Assembly (NCBI GenBank): GCA_036971615.1
Contig: JAYKKR010000008.1
Location: 372,001 to 436,000, forward strand
DNA: 64,000 bases
Direction: 5' to 3'
Origin: Amyloporia xantha
Lineage: Eukaryota; Basidiomycota; Agaricomycetes; Polyporales; Adustoporiaceae
Shown: positions 12,460 to 23,148 of the stretch, one piece after another
Position numbering within the stretch: the first letter of the stretch is position 1
How the letters are laid out: the number at the start of each line of letters is the position of its first letter
Translations under genes and position numbers: made by a program
The notes under the pieces: model-generated
What the model was told of the DNA's origin: nothing
What the model saw: only the letters and a program-made list of their open reading frames with translations
Database searches by the model: none

Positions 12460-12993
12460 ATGCTCACTCTACCAATTCCAGACGCAAAGAATCAGGCTCT
12501 CCGCGTTTGGACGAATTCGTACCGAATTCTGCTCACACTGAGCTGTACCCAGGTATGTGCGTCATCATCCATGCCTTCTAGATTTCGCTGACCAAGAGAT
12601 TGTCTCTTGATAGCCGGCGCACGGCCTGCCGGCGTCAGGCTTCAAACTCGCGAGCACAACACGCTTCAAATCAGCGGTAACGGTTCAATATTCTGTATGT
12701 ATTCAGACCTTGCATGCAGCACGGCCCTTGAGTCTGGCTAATGGGATTATTTCTTACAGAGCTCTGCTGTCAATATTACATTAGTATCGAAATCCGTAAG
12801 AAACGACTGATATCAGTCATATCCGTTCATCGAAGTGAAATTCGGCGTGGGTCCAGCAAGGTTCGCGGAAATTACAATCGAAGATGACACACTCACTTTC
12901 GAAACTCACCGTCAGGCTCATGTGGCAATGCCGCGCGTCGTTGCGGTTGATACCGGCCAAGATGTGCGTTGTCATGTTTGGAGGATCTTGTAG
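12460..12993 (+). CDS. small hypothetical protein, three exons
   Basis: Exons 12460-12552, 12614-12694 and 12817-12993 join in phase to 116 codons with GT-AG introns. Coding sense is good: PIPDAKNQALRVWTNSYRIL, PAHGLPASGFKLASTTRFK, FIEVKFGVGPARFAEITIED and THRQAHVAMPRVVAVD. A TATAAA at about 12242 followed by a C/T-rich leader and a likely 5'-UTR intron (12369-12433) fits a promoter for this gene. An alternative exon 12760-12795 also keeps the frame, so the model is uncertain. The sequence suggests a beta-rich domain, but no family is recognised. An exon-like stretch at 12000-12137 upstream may belong to another gene. Confidence 0.4.
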
Positions 12994-13557
12994 CGGCGAT
13001 GACAAAGGTATGTCCTGTATTCACAGTCAGACATAGTGAAGCCGCTCACTGACGTCCCGTCCAAGTCCAGTGCCGTCGAATCATTTTCCGTGGCCGGCCA
13101 TGCAGCTCACTTGGATAGGGATGGTCTTATTACTCACCTTCTTCCAGATCCGTATGTTCTCCCTTCGACGTTCGGCCGACTCTCCGCTGTGTCCGCCAGC
13201 GCCGAGACAGCCTCCGCACTGTGCACAGAACAGGTGGGGCAATTCTCGGTTTACAAGACACTGGTGAAATGAACGAAACAGATATATTGGTCAGACAAAC
13301 CGATATGCACAATAGAACGGCGGCCGGACGGTGTGAACCGCGCCAGCTCTATCCAACCGTGGACGTTCGGACACTGCACGCTAGCGTCCGTCCATGCTAG
13401 CGGAGATACGCAGCATTTTGAATGGACGGACGAGGCCTCCGGTTATGGCCTGTCCGGACGTCCGCGGTTCACATACCTGTGCATCGGCCGTCTCCAACCC
13501 CGTAGTTTGACTTTAGCGCATTCCTCTCGACGCCGATCTTATCTGTTACGTGCAGTC

Positions 13558-13580
13558 GCTGTAGGGCATGGCCCTACAGC
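13558..13580. repeat. perfect hairpin, 10-bp arms and 3-nt loop
   Basis: GCTGTAGGGC, loop ATG, GCCCTACAGC. It has the same architecture as the small hairpins that crowd Gypsy element A and the Helitrons. Confidence 0.8.
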
Positions 13581-13638
13581 CAGACTCCTTGCAGAGGCCG
13601 TCTGATCGACCGGACGGAGTTGATGTTCCTCGGTGCTT

Positions 13639-14710
13639 ACCATTTTGTCACGCTGGGAGGGGCGGAGTGGTTGAACAGCCGGACACGGTAGCTAGAGGGG
13701 ACATAGATGAGCGGATCCAGGGTGGATGGTGGCTGACGCACGAAGGCCCGCGTGCGGAGTCCGTGCATGTGAGCGAAAGGCTGAGATCGAGTGCGCGCTG
13801 CAGGAAGGAAGTTGTCAGAGGAGTCATGCTGCCAGCACAGATGCAGAGAAACATCAGCACTCCTCCGCAAGGAGCGAGACACACTTACAGTATGGCTGCT
13901 CGTGCGCTCGCTGCGCGGCTAGCACTCAACGCACTGGGTTGTGAGCGCCAGAGCTTGATGGGGTGCTCCTCAAAGTTGTGGCATGTCGAGATGATGTCGT
14001 CCATGGTGTCCGACCAGACCATGAGAATGCGCTCATCACGCTACATGTACCGTACCGTACATGGGTGAGCGAAACAATTCCGGCCATCGGGGAAAGAACT
14101 TACAAAGCCACGTCGCCCACGCTCGCCGATCGCAGCACACACTTCGATCGCCTTCGCCAACATGATCGTGATGAGGTGGCGAGACGGTAGGAGGGAAAGC
14201 GCGCGAGAGAGGCGCGGAAAGGGACGGCGTGTTTAGAAAGAGGAGAGAGACTCACAATGGAGGCGGAGCTCTGCTCCTTGTTGGCGGACGAGATCCGTCA
14301 TCGTCTTGAAGATCTGTACCTGCATGTTCGCGTCGACGTAGAGATAGGTCCGTCGTCAGTTCTTCTGTATATGAACAAAACGCATCAGCATGCTGAGCAC
14401 GCGGAAGATAGTCAGCGTAGCACAGTCAGCGCCTGGCCGCCCGTACTCGCACTCCGCATAGCGAGACAAAGATGAGATGCAAAGGTACTCACATTTCGGC
14501 TAAGACAGCATGGATTGGCGAACTGGGTAGCTTGTGCGCGACAGCGGGATTCGGTGCCAGTGAACCCTTCACGAACGGTTCGAGGACGAGGTTGCTATAT
14601 AAGCACTCGGAGCCGCCATCGACACGGCGCACGACACCGGCGCTGAGGCTCTCTTCGTTCGGCCTGAGGCAGGCATCGCCTCGGGTGGACTTGGAAGATG
14701 GGATGAGGGA
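13639..14710 (-). CDS. hypothetical multi-exon gene, boundaries uncertain
   Basis: Several minus-strand exon-like segments are bounded by good donors (GTGAGTACC at 14492, GTGAGTCTC at 14255, GTAAGTT near 14100, GTAAGTG near 13890). Readable pieces in order are ECLYSNLVLEPFVKGSLAPN, VQIFKTMTDLVRQQGAELRL, AKAIEVCAAIGERGRRGF, VWSDTMDDIISTCHNFEEHP and LDPLIYVPSSYRVRLFNHSA. The pieces read like one coherent protein, but I could not fix all junctions or the start, and no family is recognised. Confidence 0.4.
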
Positions 14711-15086
14711 AGGCGTTGTTGCCTCGGGAGGTTGCTGGTGATCAACGGCGGGGAGAGCGGGAGAGGGCGAAAGGAAGGGACGCGCTATTGACTGCTGGAG
14801 AGCCCGCTGCTGTTCTCGATGGGAGCGACGGCGGGGGTAAAGCAGAAGGGTATTACCTAACCACGCGTTTATTCGTACGCGTTTGCGCTGATCGCTGCGA
14901 GAGGATCAGCTGCAGTGAGCGGGTGAGAGACGTGGGCGTGCGAGCGCGAGAGACGTGGGCGCTGTCAGTGCTAGTGCACTCGATGCCAGACGCGGATCCG
15001 CTCGACGTCATGGCGCTGTACTTGCCACTCGACGCGTCATGCGCGCGTCATGGACGGGTACGCGGGTGTTGCCTGCACATGACGAT
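14711..15086. other. intergenic, no gene recognised
   Basis: Likely promoter side of the minus-strand gene. GC-rich, with short ORFs and no motif. Confidence 0.35.
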
Positions 15087-15117
15087 TGAGGGATTAGCTA
15101 CGCGGCCTTATGCCAGC
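15087..15117 (+). repeat. remnant of the end of the duplicated block
   Basis: This 31-bp stretch (TGAGGGATTAGCTACG... to ...CTTATGCCAGC) matches the downstream end of the unknown-gene unit at 6545-6591 and 16367-16397. It lies directly against the start of duplication copy 2, so the end of one unit is fused to the start of another. Confidence 0.75.
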
Positions 15118-15458
15118 CCCGAAAACGCCTAGACGTTGAGTGCCATTGCAAGCTGGTCTGGAAATCTCCGACATTATTCCTCGTAGGTTCGTTCCCACCC
15201 TTTTGATGATCGCAAGATTTCGAAGTCCGCCGTGGCAACTCCTCCCTGGCGCGCGTACAGGAATAGCGCTACGGCTGCCGACAACTGAGGCAGACCTCAA
15301 AAACACAAACTACCACCACCGCTGTACAGTGTACCGTAGACAATTGCTCCCAGCCGGGGCCAGCTCTGTGACTGCAACTCACGAACGTCGTTGGACTACA
15401 AAGGGCTCTCAAGAGTGCAGCTGCCCCTTTGAAGACCATCCAATTCATCACTACCGAC

Positions 15459-16369
15459 ATGGCCCTCTCACGTTCCTTCTCTTCTTCAAGGTTGCCTCAT
15501 GCATGCGTCAAAGCTGCGTCCACAGTGGCTGCTGCATCTCGGGTGAGTCCCGTCCATCCGCACCCCGTTTTCTCCATGTGCTCACGGCTTCTGTCAGAGC
15601 GTACTTACTCCATCTTGTAGAAATCACTCTGCTGCTCGGATCTCTCTCTCGCATCGTGCGCTGCTTCAGCTGCGCTCCACGACCCTGCTTGACACCGTAC
15701 TGTAGAACGTCTCCCTCGGCTCACCTCGCCTTTCAGTACAAGCAGCACCACCCGAAAGTCACCGGGGCGACCTTCACCGCATCCAGATGTTCTGAAGAAC
15801 CCTTCGCCCGAAGCAGTCTACAAGCTGTTCATGGCCCGCGCCGCTTTGTGTGCTGATGCAGAGTCAGCCCGGGTCCTCCTAGGGGACAACCCGACGAAGG
15901 ACGTCTATTACAACCAAATCTTGCATAACATGCAGTTCGTCTTCTATTACATCAACACGGTCGACGTCGAGGTGCGGCCGTTCCTCGCCTATCGTCGTGA
16001 TCCACGCTGACAGGGCGCCACTGGCAGGAATTCAAGACGGCGACTGTCAGACGGGGCTCGCGCATCTCTAAAGCGAGAGTGGCCCTGCTCCAGTATGCAA
16101 TCACGACCTACGGCTGGCTGGAAGCGGCGATCAGTGCGGGCAGCGCTCCGGAGCATGCGCGCAACCTTGAGCATGTGATGCTCCAGCTGCGCATGGTGAT
16201 GTTCGTTATCTAGGCGTACGAGGATCCGGAGGGCACAGATGACATTAAGTATGCGATGGTGTGCGAACACGTTCTGTCCAAGTTCCTCCTCATTGTTGAT
16301 GCGGTGACGAATGCGGCGGGGGGTGCGCCGGAAGACTTTATCATCTACGAGCCAAGCGAGAGCTCTTGA
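15459..16369 (+). pseudogene. unknown protein gene with shared lesions, copy 2
   Basis: Near-identical to 5637-6547. The presequence-like start, first intron, TGA at 15690-15692, the TGA and frame change near 16008, and the TAG near 16211 are all reproduced. The lesions therefore predate the duplication, or the true gene structure is something I have misread in both copies in the same way. Confidence 0.6.
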
Positions 16370-16404
16370 GGGATTAGCTACGCGGCCTTATGCCAGCTCG
16401 GGCA

Positions 16405-17222
16405 TCTAAAAAGAGTGGGAGGACGGGGTCGATGTGGCGCGCGTAGCGCGCGTGGCAAAGCACGTTGGCCGCGTGGCTGCCACGCGATGGTGCAGGTCCT
16501 CCCATAGGACTGGCTGCGCGCAGCGCGAGAGTTGGCGCTGGGCTCCGCGCAGCGGCAGGGGGGTCCGCGGGGGTCTCCCCCGCGCAAGGGTCAAAAATAA
16601 AATACTTACAGCATTCCCGCTGCAACGGGAACGGGCATCGGCTCAGTGCAGCGGAAGGTACGGGTCGTTCACATAACGTGCAGCATGGGCTCGCGTCGGG
16701 TCTCCCAGTGCACTACTATGTATGTATGTCCGATGCAACGGGAACCCGTGTTGGTGCACTCACGGCAGTATGCAAAAGAAAGTAAAATATGGCATGCCCG
16801 CTGCAACGGGAACAGGCATCGCATCGGGCCTCTCCCCTATGCACTATGTCCGCTGCGCAGCAACAGGAAGCAGCTGGCTCTGCGCAGTGCTCTTTCTTGC
16901 ACAGGGATTCAAAATGAATTTAATTTAAAGTACTGCTACTGAACGGGAAGGGTTGACGGGCACAAAGTGCCCCCTTAGGGCTGTACTTCCATGCAATGGG
17001 AACGGGTCACAGGCACACTGGGTGAAATCTACACCTCAAATTCAGCGAGATTTTGTAATTTGAATTACTCCAATTATATTTCTTCAATTGGAGGTGCACA
17101 GCACCTCTGTGGCGAAGCCACAGGTAAAGTCGCTAGAAGACACTAAATTATAATTATTATCATTATTTGTATTCAAAGGCGCAAAGCGCCTTGCGTGGCA
17201 AAGCCACGGGTAAAGACACTAG
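16405..17222 (+). mobile_element. non-autonomous Helitron-like element, first of a pair
   Basis: The 818-bp element begins TCTAAAAAGAG directly after a host A and ends in CTAG. Its 3' end has the Helitron layout: hairpin CGTGG-CAAAG-CCACG at 17194-17208, a 10-nt spacer, then CTAG at 17219-17222. There is no target-site duplication, as expected for rolling-circle insertion into an A^T site. It has no Rep/helicase coding capacity and is full of small GC-rich hairpins, so it must have been moved in trans. The paralogous locus at about 6595 (GACATTGTAAAT) keeps the empty target. Confidence 0.8.
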
Positions 17223-18004
17223 TCTAAAGAGAGTGGGAGGACGGGGTCGATGTGGCGCGCGTAGCGCGCGTGGAAACCACCTGGCACCCACGTTGGCCGC
17301 GTGGCTGCCATGTGAGCGCAGGTCCTCCCATAAGGTGGCTGCGCGCAGCGCGAGAATTGGCGGCGGGGGTCCGCGCAGCGGCAGGGGGGTCCGCGGGGGT
17401 CTCCCCCGCGCAAGGATCAAAGTAAAATACATTCTTGCTGCAACGGGAACGGTCCTCCCATAGGAGCTGTGTGCAGCGCGAGACTTGGCACTGGACTCCA
17501 CGCAGCGGAAGGGGGGTCCGTGGGGGTCTCCCCCGTGCAAGAATCCAAAGTAATATACAGCATTCCCGCTGCAACGGGAACGGGCACCGGCTCAGTGCAG
17601 CAAAAGGCACGGGTCATCCCTATAGCGTGCGGCACGGGCTCGCATCGGGAGACTCTCTTCCCCTCACAGAAATTCAAAATGGATGTAATTTATAGTGTCG
17701 CTATTCTGAACGGGAATCGGTGACGGGCGCGAAGCGCCCCCTTTAGTCCTGTACTTCCCCGCAACAGGAACATAAGGCACGGGCACGAAGTGCCCATTGC
17801 TTGGCACACTGGGTTAGTATATGAGGCCTCAAATTCAATGAAGAATTAAAATTTGAATCACTCTTATTATATTTCTTCAATTGGAGCACCTCCGTGGCGA
17901 AGCCACGGGTGAAGTCACTAGAAGATAGATTATAGTTGTTTGTATCATTTGTATTCAGAGGCGCAAAGCGCCTTACGTGGCAAAGCCACGGGTAAAGACA
18001 CTAG
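17223..18004 (+). mobile_element. non-autonomous Helitron-like element, second of a pair
   Basis: It starts TCTAAAGAGAG immediately after the CTAG of the first unit and ends in the same 3' structure: hairpin 17976-17990, spacer GGTAAAGACA, CTAG at 18001-18004, followed by host T. At 782 bp it resembles the first unit from end to end, with scattered substitutions and indels. The exact head-to-tail join with no host base between is what read-through or concatemeric rolling-circle transposition would leave. Confidence 0.8.
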
Positions 18005-18318
18005 TTGTATTTGAATACACGGTGATATCAATGCAGAACGACCATCACACAATCCGATCGAGGATGGCGCGGCTGCAGATTTGGTTTATTCAGATTCCGA
18101 CGCTGCGTTGCGCAGTTGACCGACTGGTCGTGTGCGCACTCGAAGCGATAAGTATGCATCCACCAGGCTCGACGATGCATTTTATTCAGCGACTACAGTC
18201 TCCCAGCCCCACGACACAAAATTGCGCCGACGCCACCGTGCCGGAAGCCATCGGGCAAAAATGACTCGACCGCACTGTCTACACTCTGCCTCTGACCGCC
18301 ACGACCGCCTCGCTCGCC

Positions 18319-19251
18319 ATGCAACGCTCTGGCTGCCCAGATGAAGTCAGGATCGGGATCCTCGGTGAGCACGAGCCTAGCATGTCACCCATGCTGACGC
18401 TGACTCTGTGTGGGTGTAGCGCTGCAGGGCGCATTCGCGGAGCACCAGGTGATGCTGCAGAAGGTGTCGCTGCGGACTCGGATCCGCGTCGTGCTGGTGC
18501 GGACGGAGGACGACCTGGCAGCGTGCGATGCACTCATCATCCCCGGCGGAGGTGCGTAGCTTCGTTCGTTCGTTTTGCAGCACAGTGGCTGACGCACTCT
18601 CTCCCTGTCCTCCGCGACGGCAGAGTCGACGACGATCGCACTGCTCGCGCGCCTGGCGGGCTTGCTGGGGCCGCTGCGCGAGTTCGTGAGGGCGAAGCCG
18701 GTGTGGGGCACATGCGCGGGGGCGATCCTGCTCGCGGCGGAGATCGAGGGCGCGAAGCAGGGCGGACAGGAGCTGCTCGGCGGGATGGCCGTCACCGTCG
18801 CGCGCAACGGATGGGGCTCGCAGGTCGAGTCGTTCGAGGCCCCGCTCGAGGTGGACGGCCTGCGCGACGCCGAGCGGCCCTTCCACGGGGTGTTCATACG
18901 TGCACCCGTGAGCCGCATTCTTTCTCTCTTTCTTTCTTCTTCGCCGTATTGCTTGTTGGTCGAATGCACGCCCCTGACTCATGCTCATGTGCGCAGGTCG
19001 TGCTCGCGCTGCACCCCTCGCCCGCCGACCCGCCGCTCCAGATCGTCTCCCGCGTGCCTGCTGCGCTTCTACCCCGCATGCAGACGCTGGTCCCGCCCGA
19101 CGAGGACGACACGGATCCGCGTGACCCACGCACGATCGTCGCGCTGCGGCAGGGCCGCCATCTGCTCACGACGTTCCACCCCGAGCTCACCAAGGACAAC
19201 CGTTTCCACGAGTATTTCATCCGGGAGTGCGTGCTCCCTTCACTCGCGTGA
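18319..19251 (+). CDS. pdx2: pyridoxal 5'-phosphate synthase glutaminase subunit, copy 2
   Basis: Second intact PDX2. Exons are 18319-18364, 18420-18551, 18624-18907 and 18997-19251, again 238 residues. [15 protein letters not shown] with the nucleophile Cys, and TTFHPELT are all present. It differs from copy 1 at a few residues (RTEDDLAAC for [14 protein letters not shown] for PTDPP), and intron 2 has lost a C-rich stretch. About 280 bp of upstream sequence is shared, so the promoter was probably copied too; the Helitron pair now ends about 310 bp upstream of its start codon. Confidence 0.95.
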   Translation: MQRSGCPDEVRIGILGEHEPSMSPMLTLTLCGCSAAGRIRGAPGDAAEGVAADSDPRRAGADGGRPGSVRCTHHPRRRCVASFVRFAAQWLTHSLPVLRDGRVDDDRTARAPGGLAGAAARVREGEAGVGHMRGGDPARGGDRGREAGRTGAARRDGRHRRAQRMGLAGRVVRGPARGGRPARRRAALPRGVHTCTREPHSFSLSFFFAVLLVGRMHAPDSCSCAQVVLALHPSPADPPLQIVSRVPAALLPRMQTLVPPDEDDTDPRDPRTIVALRQGRHLLTTFHPELTKDNRFHEYFIRECVLPSLA

Positions 19252-19275
19252 CCCAAGGCGCTATAGAGGACGCGC

Positions 19276-19921
19276 GATAAACAACATACGATCGGATTTA
19301 GATGCATGATCTGTCAGTGCGTTTTCTCGCAGAACGTGGGCTATCTATTGTCTATTGCTATCTTCTTTTATCCATAAAGATCTTTATACCGCGTTATGTA
19401 GTACGTTCCACGCTATCATACACATCGCTTTCCCATGCCGTAATATGGTAATGAATACAGTACCTCGGATCGAAGTGCACCCTGTCCTAGAAGGTTTGAC
19501 AATTTCGTGATGTCGACAACTCGACACGCCAGATCTCGGTAGGCCAACCCGCTCCACTACAGATCGCCCTCGACCTGCGTGGGCAATCGCATGCGTACAT
19601 ACACGATCCCTACAACCATCCCCGCATAGTCTTCGCAGCAGCATCCGTTTATAGGACGATAAGCATGTTCCCATCGGTCTCTGATCACTACGGTCCGCAT
19701 GGTCAGGAAGACAAAGCTGAATTCCGATTTCTCACACCTGCCTACTCTGCTTCCGTTCCCCGCCCGATTTCTGTATGCGTACATACCATGGCCATCTCGG
19801 CGGTCCATAATTATCTCGCTTACGATGACGATCCGCGTGCATACGGCACCGAGGATATAAGTACAGAGTCATCCTCGGCCGGGACGAGGTCGGGAATTCG
19901 CAGCTTCTGGCCTGATTCATA
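19276..19921. other. intergenic between PDX2 copy 2 and the carboxypeptidase
   Basis: Unique sequence expected to hold the PDX2 3' end and the carboxypeptidase promoter. Short minus ORFs show no motif. Confidence 0.4.
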
Positions 19922-22461
19922 ATGTTGACAATGACTGGGCTCCTCCGGGTAGCTCTTGTTGTGTTGGTGCTCCTGGCTGTTCGAAATGCCGCGGTCGACG
20001 CGCGCCGGCTCATGTCCAAGCAGGAGCTCCGTGTGCACCAGGAAGAGGCGGCGAAGAGGTGGGCTCCTCGGCGTCGGGCGGCCGGTGGCCCTGGTGTGGT
20101 GCAAAACATCACCTTTAGCAATCCTCGTGCTTCAGGTGAGCGACCAGATCATGCGCTGTGGCACAGGCCGCACAGGCTGAGAACTTTGAGAAGAGTTCTA
20201 CGTGGACGGCGCGAATATTCCGCTGGTGGATTTCGACGCGGGACCGAGCTGGGCAGGATTGTTGCCGATCAGTAATGCGCCCGACGAGACGAGACAGGTG
20301 GGCAGATTCCGTAGAGTAGTCATGGCCATTGGCCGGCCGCTGAGGACCGAGCGCATCGGACGCTGCGTATAGCTGTTCTTCTGGTTCTTCCCTCCCGGTC
20401 CACAGGGAAGCCTGGATGATCTGATCTTCTGGTGAGCGGCATCTGCTCCAAGTTCAATTTCTTGACCATACCAGGGAGAGATTGTTCATTAATTAATTCC
20501 GGTCGACAGGACAAACGGGGGGCCTGGGTGCTCGTCGATGGAAGGACTGCTGCAGGAGAACGGAGTAAGTGCCGCTGGAGATCGCGATCGGAATCTAACT
20601 CAACGGCGCTTACAGCCCATCAGCTGGTCATGGGGACAGGCGAAGCCGACGCCCAATGAAAACAGCTGGACCAACTTGTCCAGCATCCTTTATGTAGAGC
20701 AACCAGTGGGCACAGGGTTCTCTCAAGGCATACCGAATATTCAGGTGCGGTCCAGGCTGCCGTGGCTTACAGGTCCTATTCACATAAGCTCCAAGCACAG
20801 AATGAGGAGGATCTTGCAGCGCAGCTCGTCGGCTTCCTGCAGCAATTCTTCGAGGTCTTCTCGGAGTTGAAGGGCAAGAATCTATACCTAACAGGGGAAA
20901 GCGTGAGCTTTACAATTTTGTCCAAGGGTTACCGCGCGGCTAAGGGGGCGTTTGCAGTACGCTGGGACATATATTCCATGTCGGACCATATCTCACTCAA
21001 TTATTGCTTCGGTCTGTTTGAACATTACTTGTGTACTTCACAGATATTGCCAATTATATCTACGACAACCCGGATCTCTTGGAGCTTCCTTTGAAGGGCT
21101 TTTGGATCTCAGACCGTCAGTGTTTCATACGGTGGTCCTTGTTCTGCCTCAAACTGTCACTTATCACCAAAACCAGCTTCTATTTCATGGGATGTGGTCC
21201 AAGAGGAAATCCCGGCGGTTGGATTTGTCCACAAGTATCTTAATGTTTTCTCCCTCAAGCAAGTCACCGTCATATTTACGGGCATAAGACGAGAGCTCAT
21301 ATCTTAACATAGCCAGACGTTCATGGAGCAGCTAGACGCCACTGCCGCAGCATGCGGATACACCGACTACTACAAGAAATATGTCTCCTATCCGCCTACC
21401 GGCTTACTGCCTCTACCCGGCGACTCCGTCGAATTCGCTCCTGGCTGTGATGTATGGGACGAGATCTTCTATGCAGCTCTGATCGTGAATCCCGCGTTTG
21501 ATATCTACCGGATCTTCGATACGGTATGTGTGTCTTAGCCTATAGCCCATAATTATTTGCTGATGTTTCATATCCTCCAAGTACCCAATCCTCTGGGATC
21601 CGCTCGGGTTTCCGTGCGTCCTTCCTGTCGTTGAGCGCGGAGACATGACTGATCGTCACGCATTCACAGTGGCTCTTTCCCGCAAACGCAGGTCTCGCCT
21701 CTGTACTTCAATCGGGATGATGTCAAGGCCCACATCCACGCACCGCTCTACGTAGATTGGACGGAGTGCTCGAACATCAACGTGTTCCCGAATGGCGATG
21801 CTAGCCTACCGCCCGTATTCACCGTGCTACCCAGTGTGATCGAAAGGAGCGAACGCGCCGTGATTGTTCACGGACTAGCAGACTTCATCTTGATCGCCGA
21901 AGGGTGAGCAGTGATCGAGGTTCATCATATACATGGTGCACATCGGCTGAGGATTCGTGCACTGCTAACCGGGCGTGTACATGCAGAACGCGTATAGCTA
22001 TTCAAAAGTGAGCCATTCCCGATAAAAAAAACTCTCCTACTGATGCTATACGACACATCGTTAGTATGACTTGTAAGGCTATGAGGTTTTAGCTGTGGAC
22101 GGTTACGCTACAACTCATCTGAAACAGGGAACGGCATGCAAGGTTTCCAGACGCCAATCGCTAATGATAGTTTCATTGTGGAGGGCGTCGGTGCTCTCGG
22201 AACAGCACATTCCGAGCGAGGCCTCACCTACTTCGAAGTGGAACTCAGCGGACATATGTAAGTTCGAGCTCACATTGCTTGTATGCGCATGGCTGGAAAG
22301 CGTGCTCATAATGAACGCCCTTGCATCTCCTGACAGGATCCCGCAGTTTTCGCCAGTGGTGAGTTCGCGATGGCCACCGAATTATGAATTCGTAGCTGAG
22401 GATCCGGTAGGCCGCGTTCCAGATCATGGAGTATTTGATGGGTTTCAGGGAGACGCCTTGA
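19922..22461 (+). CDS. serine carboxypeptidase (S10), upstream paralog
   Basis: Secreted or vacuolar S10 carboxypeptidase with many short introns. A hydrophobic signal peptide ([14 protein letters not shown]) is followed by a short pro-region. Then come [40 protein letters not shown], the substrate-binding [12 protein letters not shown], and [15 protein letters not shown]. The nucleophile motif GESYAG is split by the intron at 20903-20957. The acid Asp lies in [12 protein letters not shown] (codon 21891-21893), and the base His in ELSGHMIPQF (22253-22255, split by an intron). The triad is complete and the frame holds to TGA at 22461. An in-frame ATG at 19931 is an alternative start. About 690 bp separates it from its tandem paralog. 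Confidence 0.88.
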
Positions 22462-23148
22462 TCTTCGCTCCCCACCCCCAGCCTGATTGTCGTATAAATG
22501 CAGCATTACTATTGGCCAGTCTGTCCATTGCTTGAGCGTGGGTTAACATCGGTTCATGAAGTTTCATCTCTTGGATGCGGTTTTGTTCGGGTGTGACACG
22601 ATCATGGTTGTGGCCCACTCGAGTTCGGACTCACCCGGAATTATGATGTCGCATGCTACCTCTACTCATACTGCGTAGACAGCTGCTGTGATACCCTATA
22701 CAGATCCCCGATAGCGCCGAGGTCGGCTAACTGACTTGACAGTCTTGAGATTAACGCTCAGCATCGAGGCAAAATTGCTTTGACGCCTACATTATCATCT
22801 ACGATGGAAGCGCGAGCATGAGACTGACAATGATAAATCGAGGTCATGAATTGCGATGTATGCATGCCTATACATGCTAAGGCGGATCTTAGGTGTCGAC
22901 CGCGTGGATGCACCCACCGGACAGCCTTGTGCTAATCCTGACAGCGTTCTTCTCCGTATGGTACATCGAGAAGTAGCCGCCGAGGAAGACAGATTAGTAA
23001 ATGGATGTTGCAATGAACGTGTGGAACTGATCTCATCATTCTCCATTTGCATTCTCGTGTGAAATTCAGCGGTGCCGTATTCGCATTATTTAAAGCAGAG
23101 CGCGAAGCTCACCGTGCCGCAAGGGCCTCGCTCTTCTACTTGCTACCT
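22462..23148. other. intergenic between carboxypeptidase paralogs
   Basis: Holds a TTTAAA-type box at about 23090, some 60 bp before the downstream start codon; otherwise nothing recognised. Confidence 0.4.

Larger units (their letters stand above)
15119..19275 (+). repeat. segmental duplication, copy 2, with Helitron insertion
   Basis: Same content and orientation as 5288-7855, interrupted by 1.6 kb of Helitron sequence at 16405-18004. Single-base differences and a shorter PDX2 intron 2 show the copies have begun to diverge. Confidence 0.9.
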
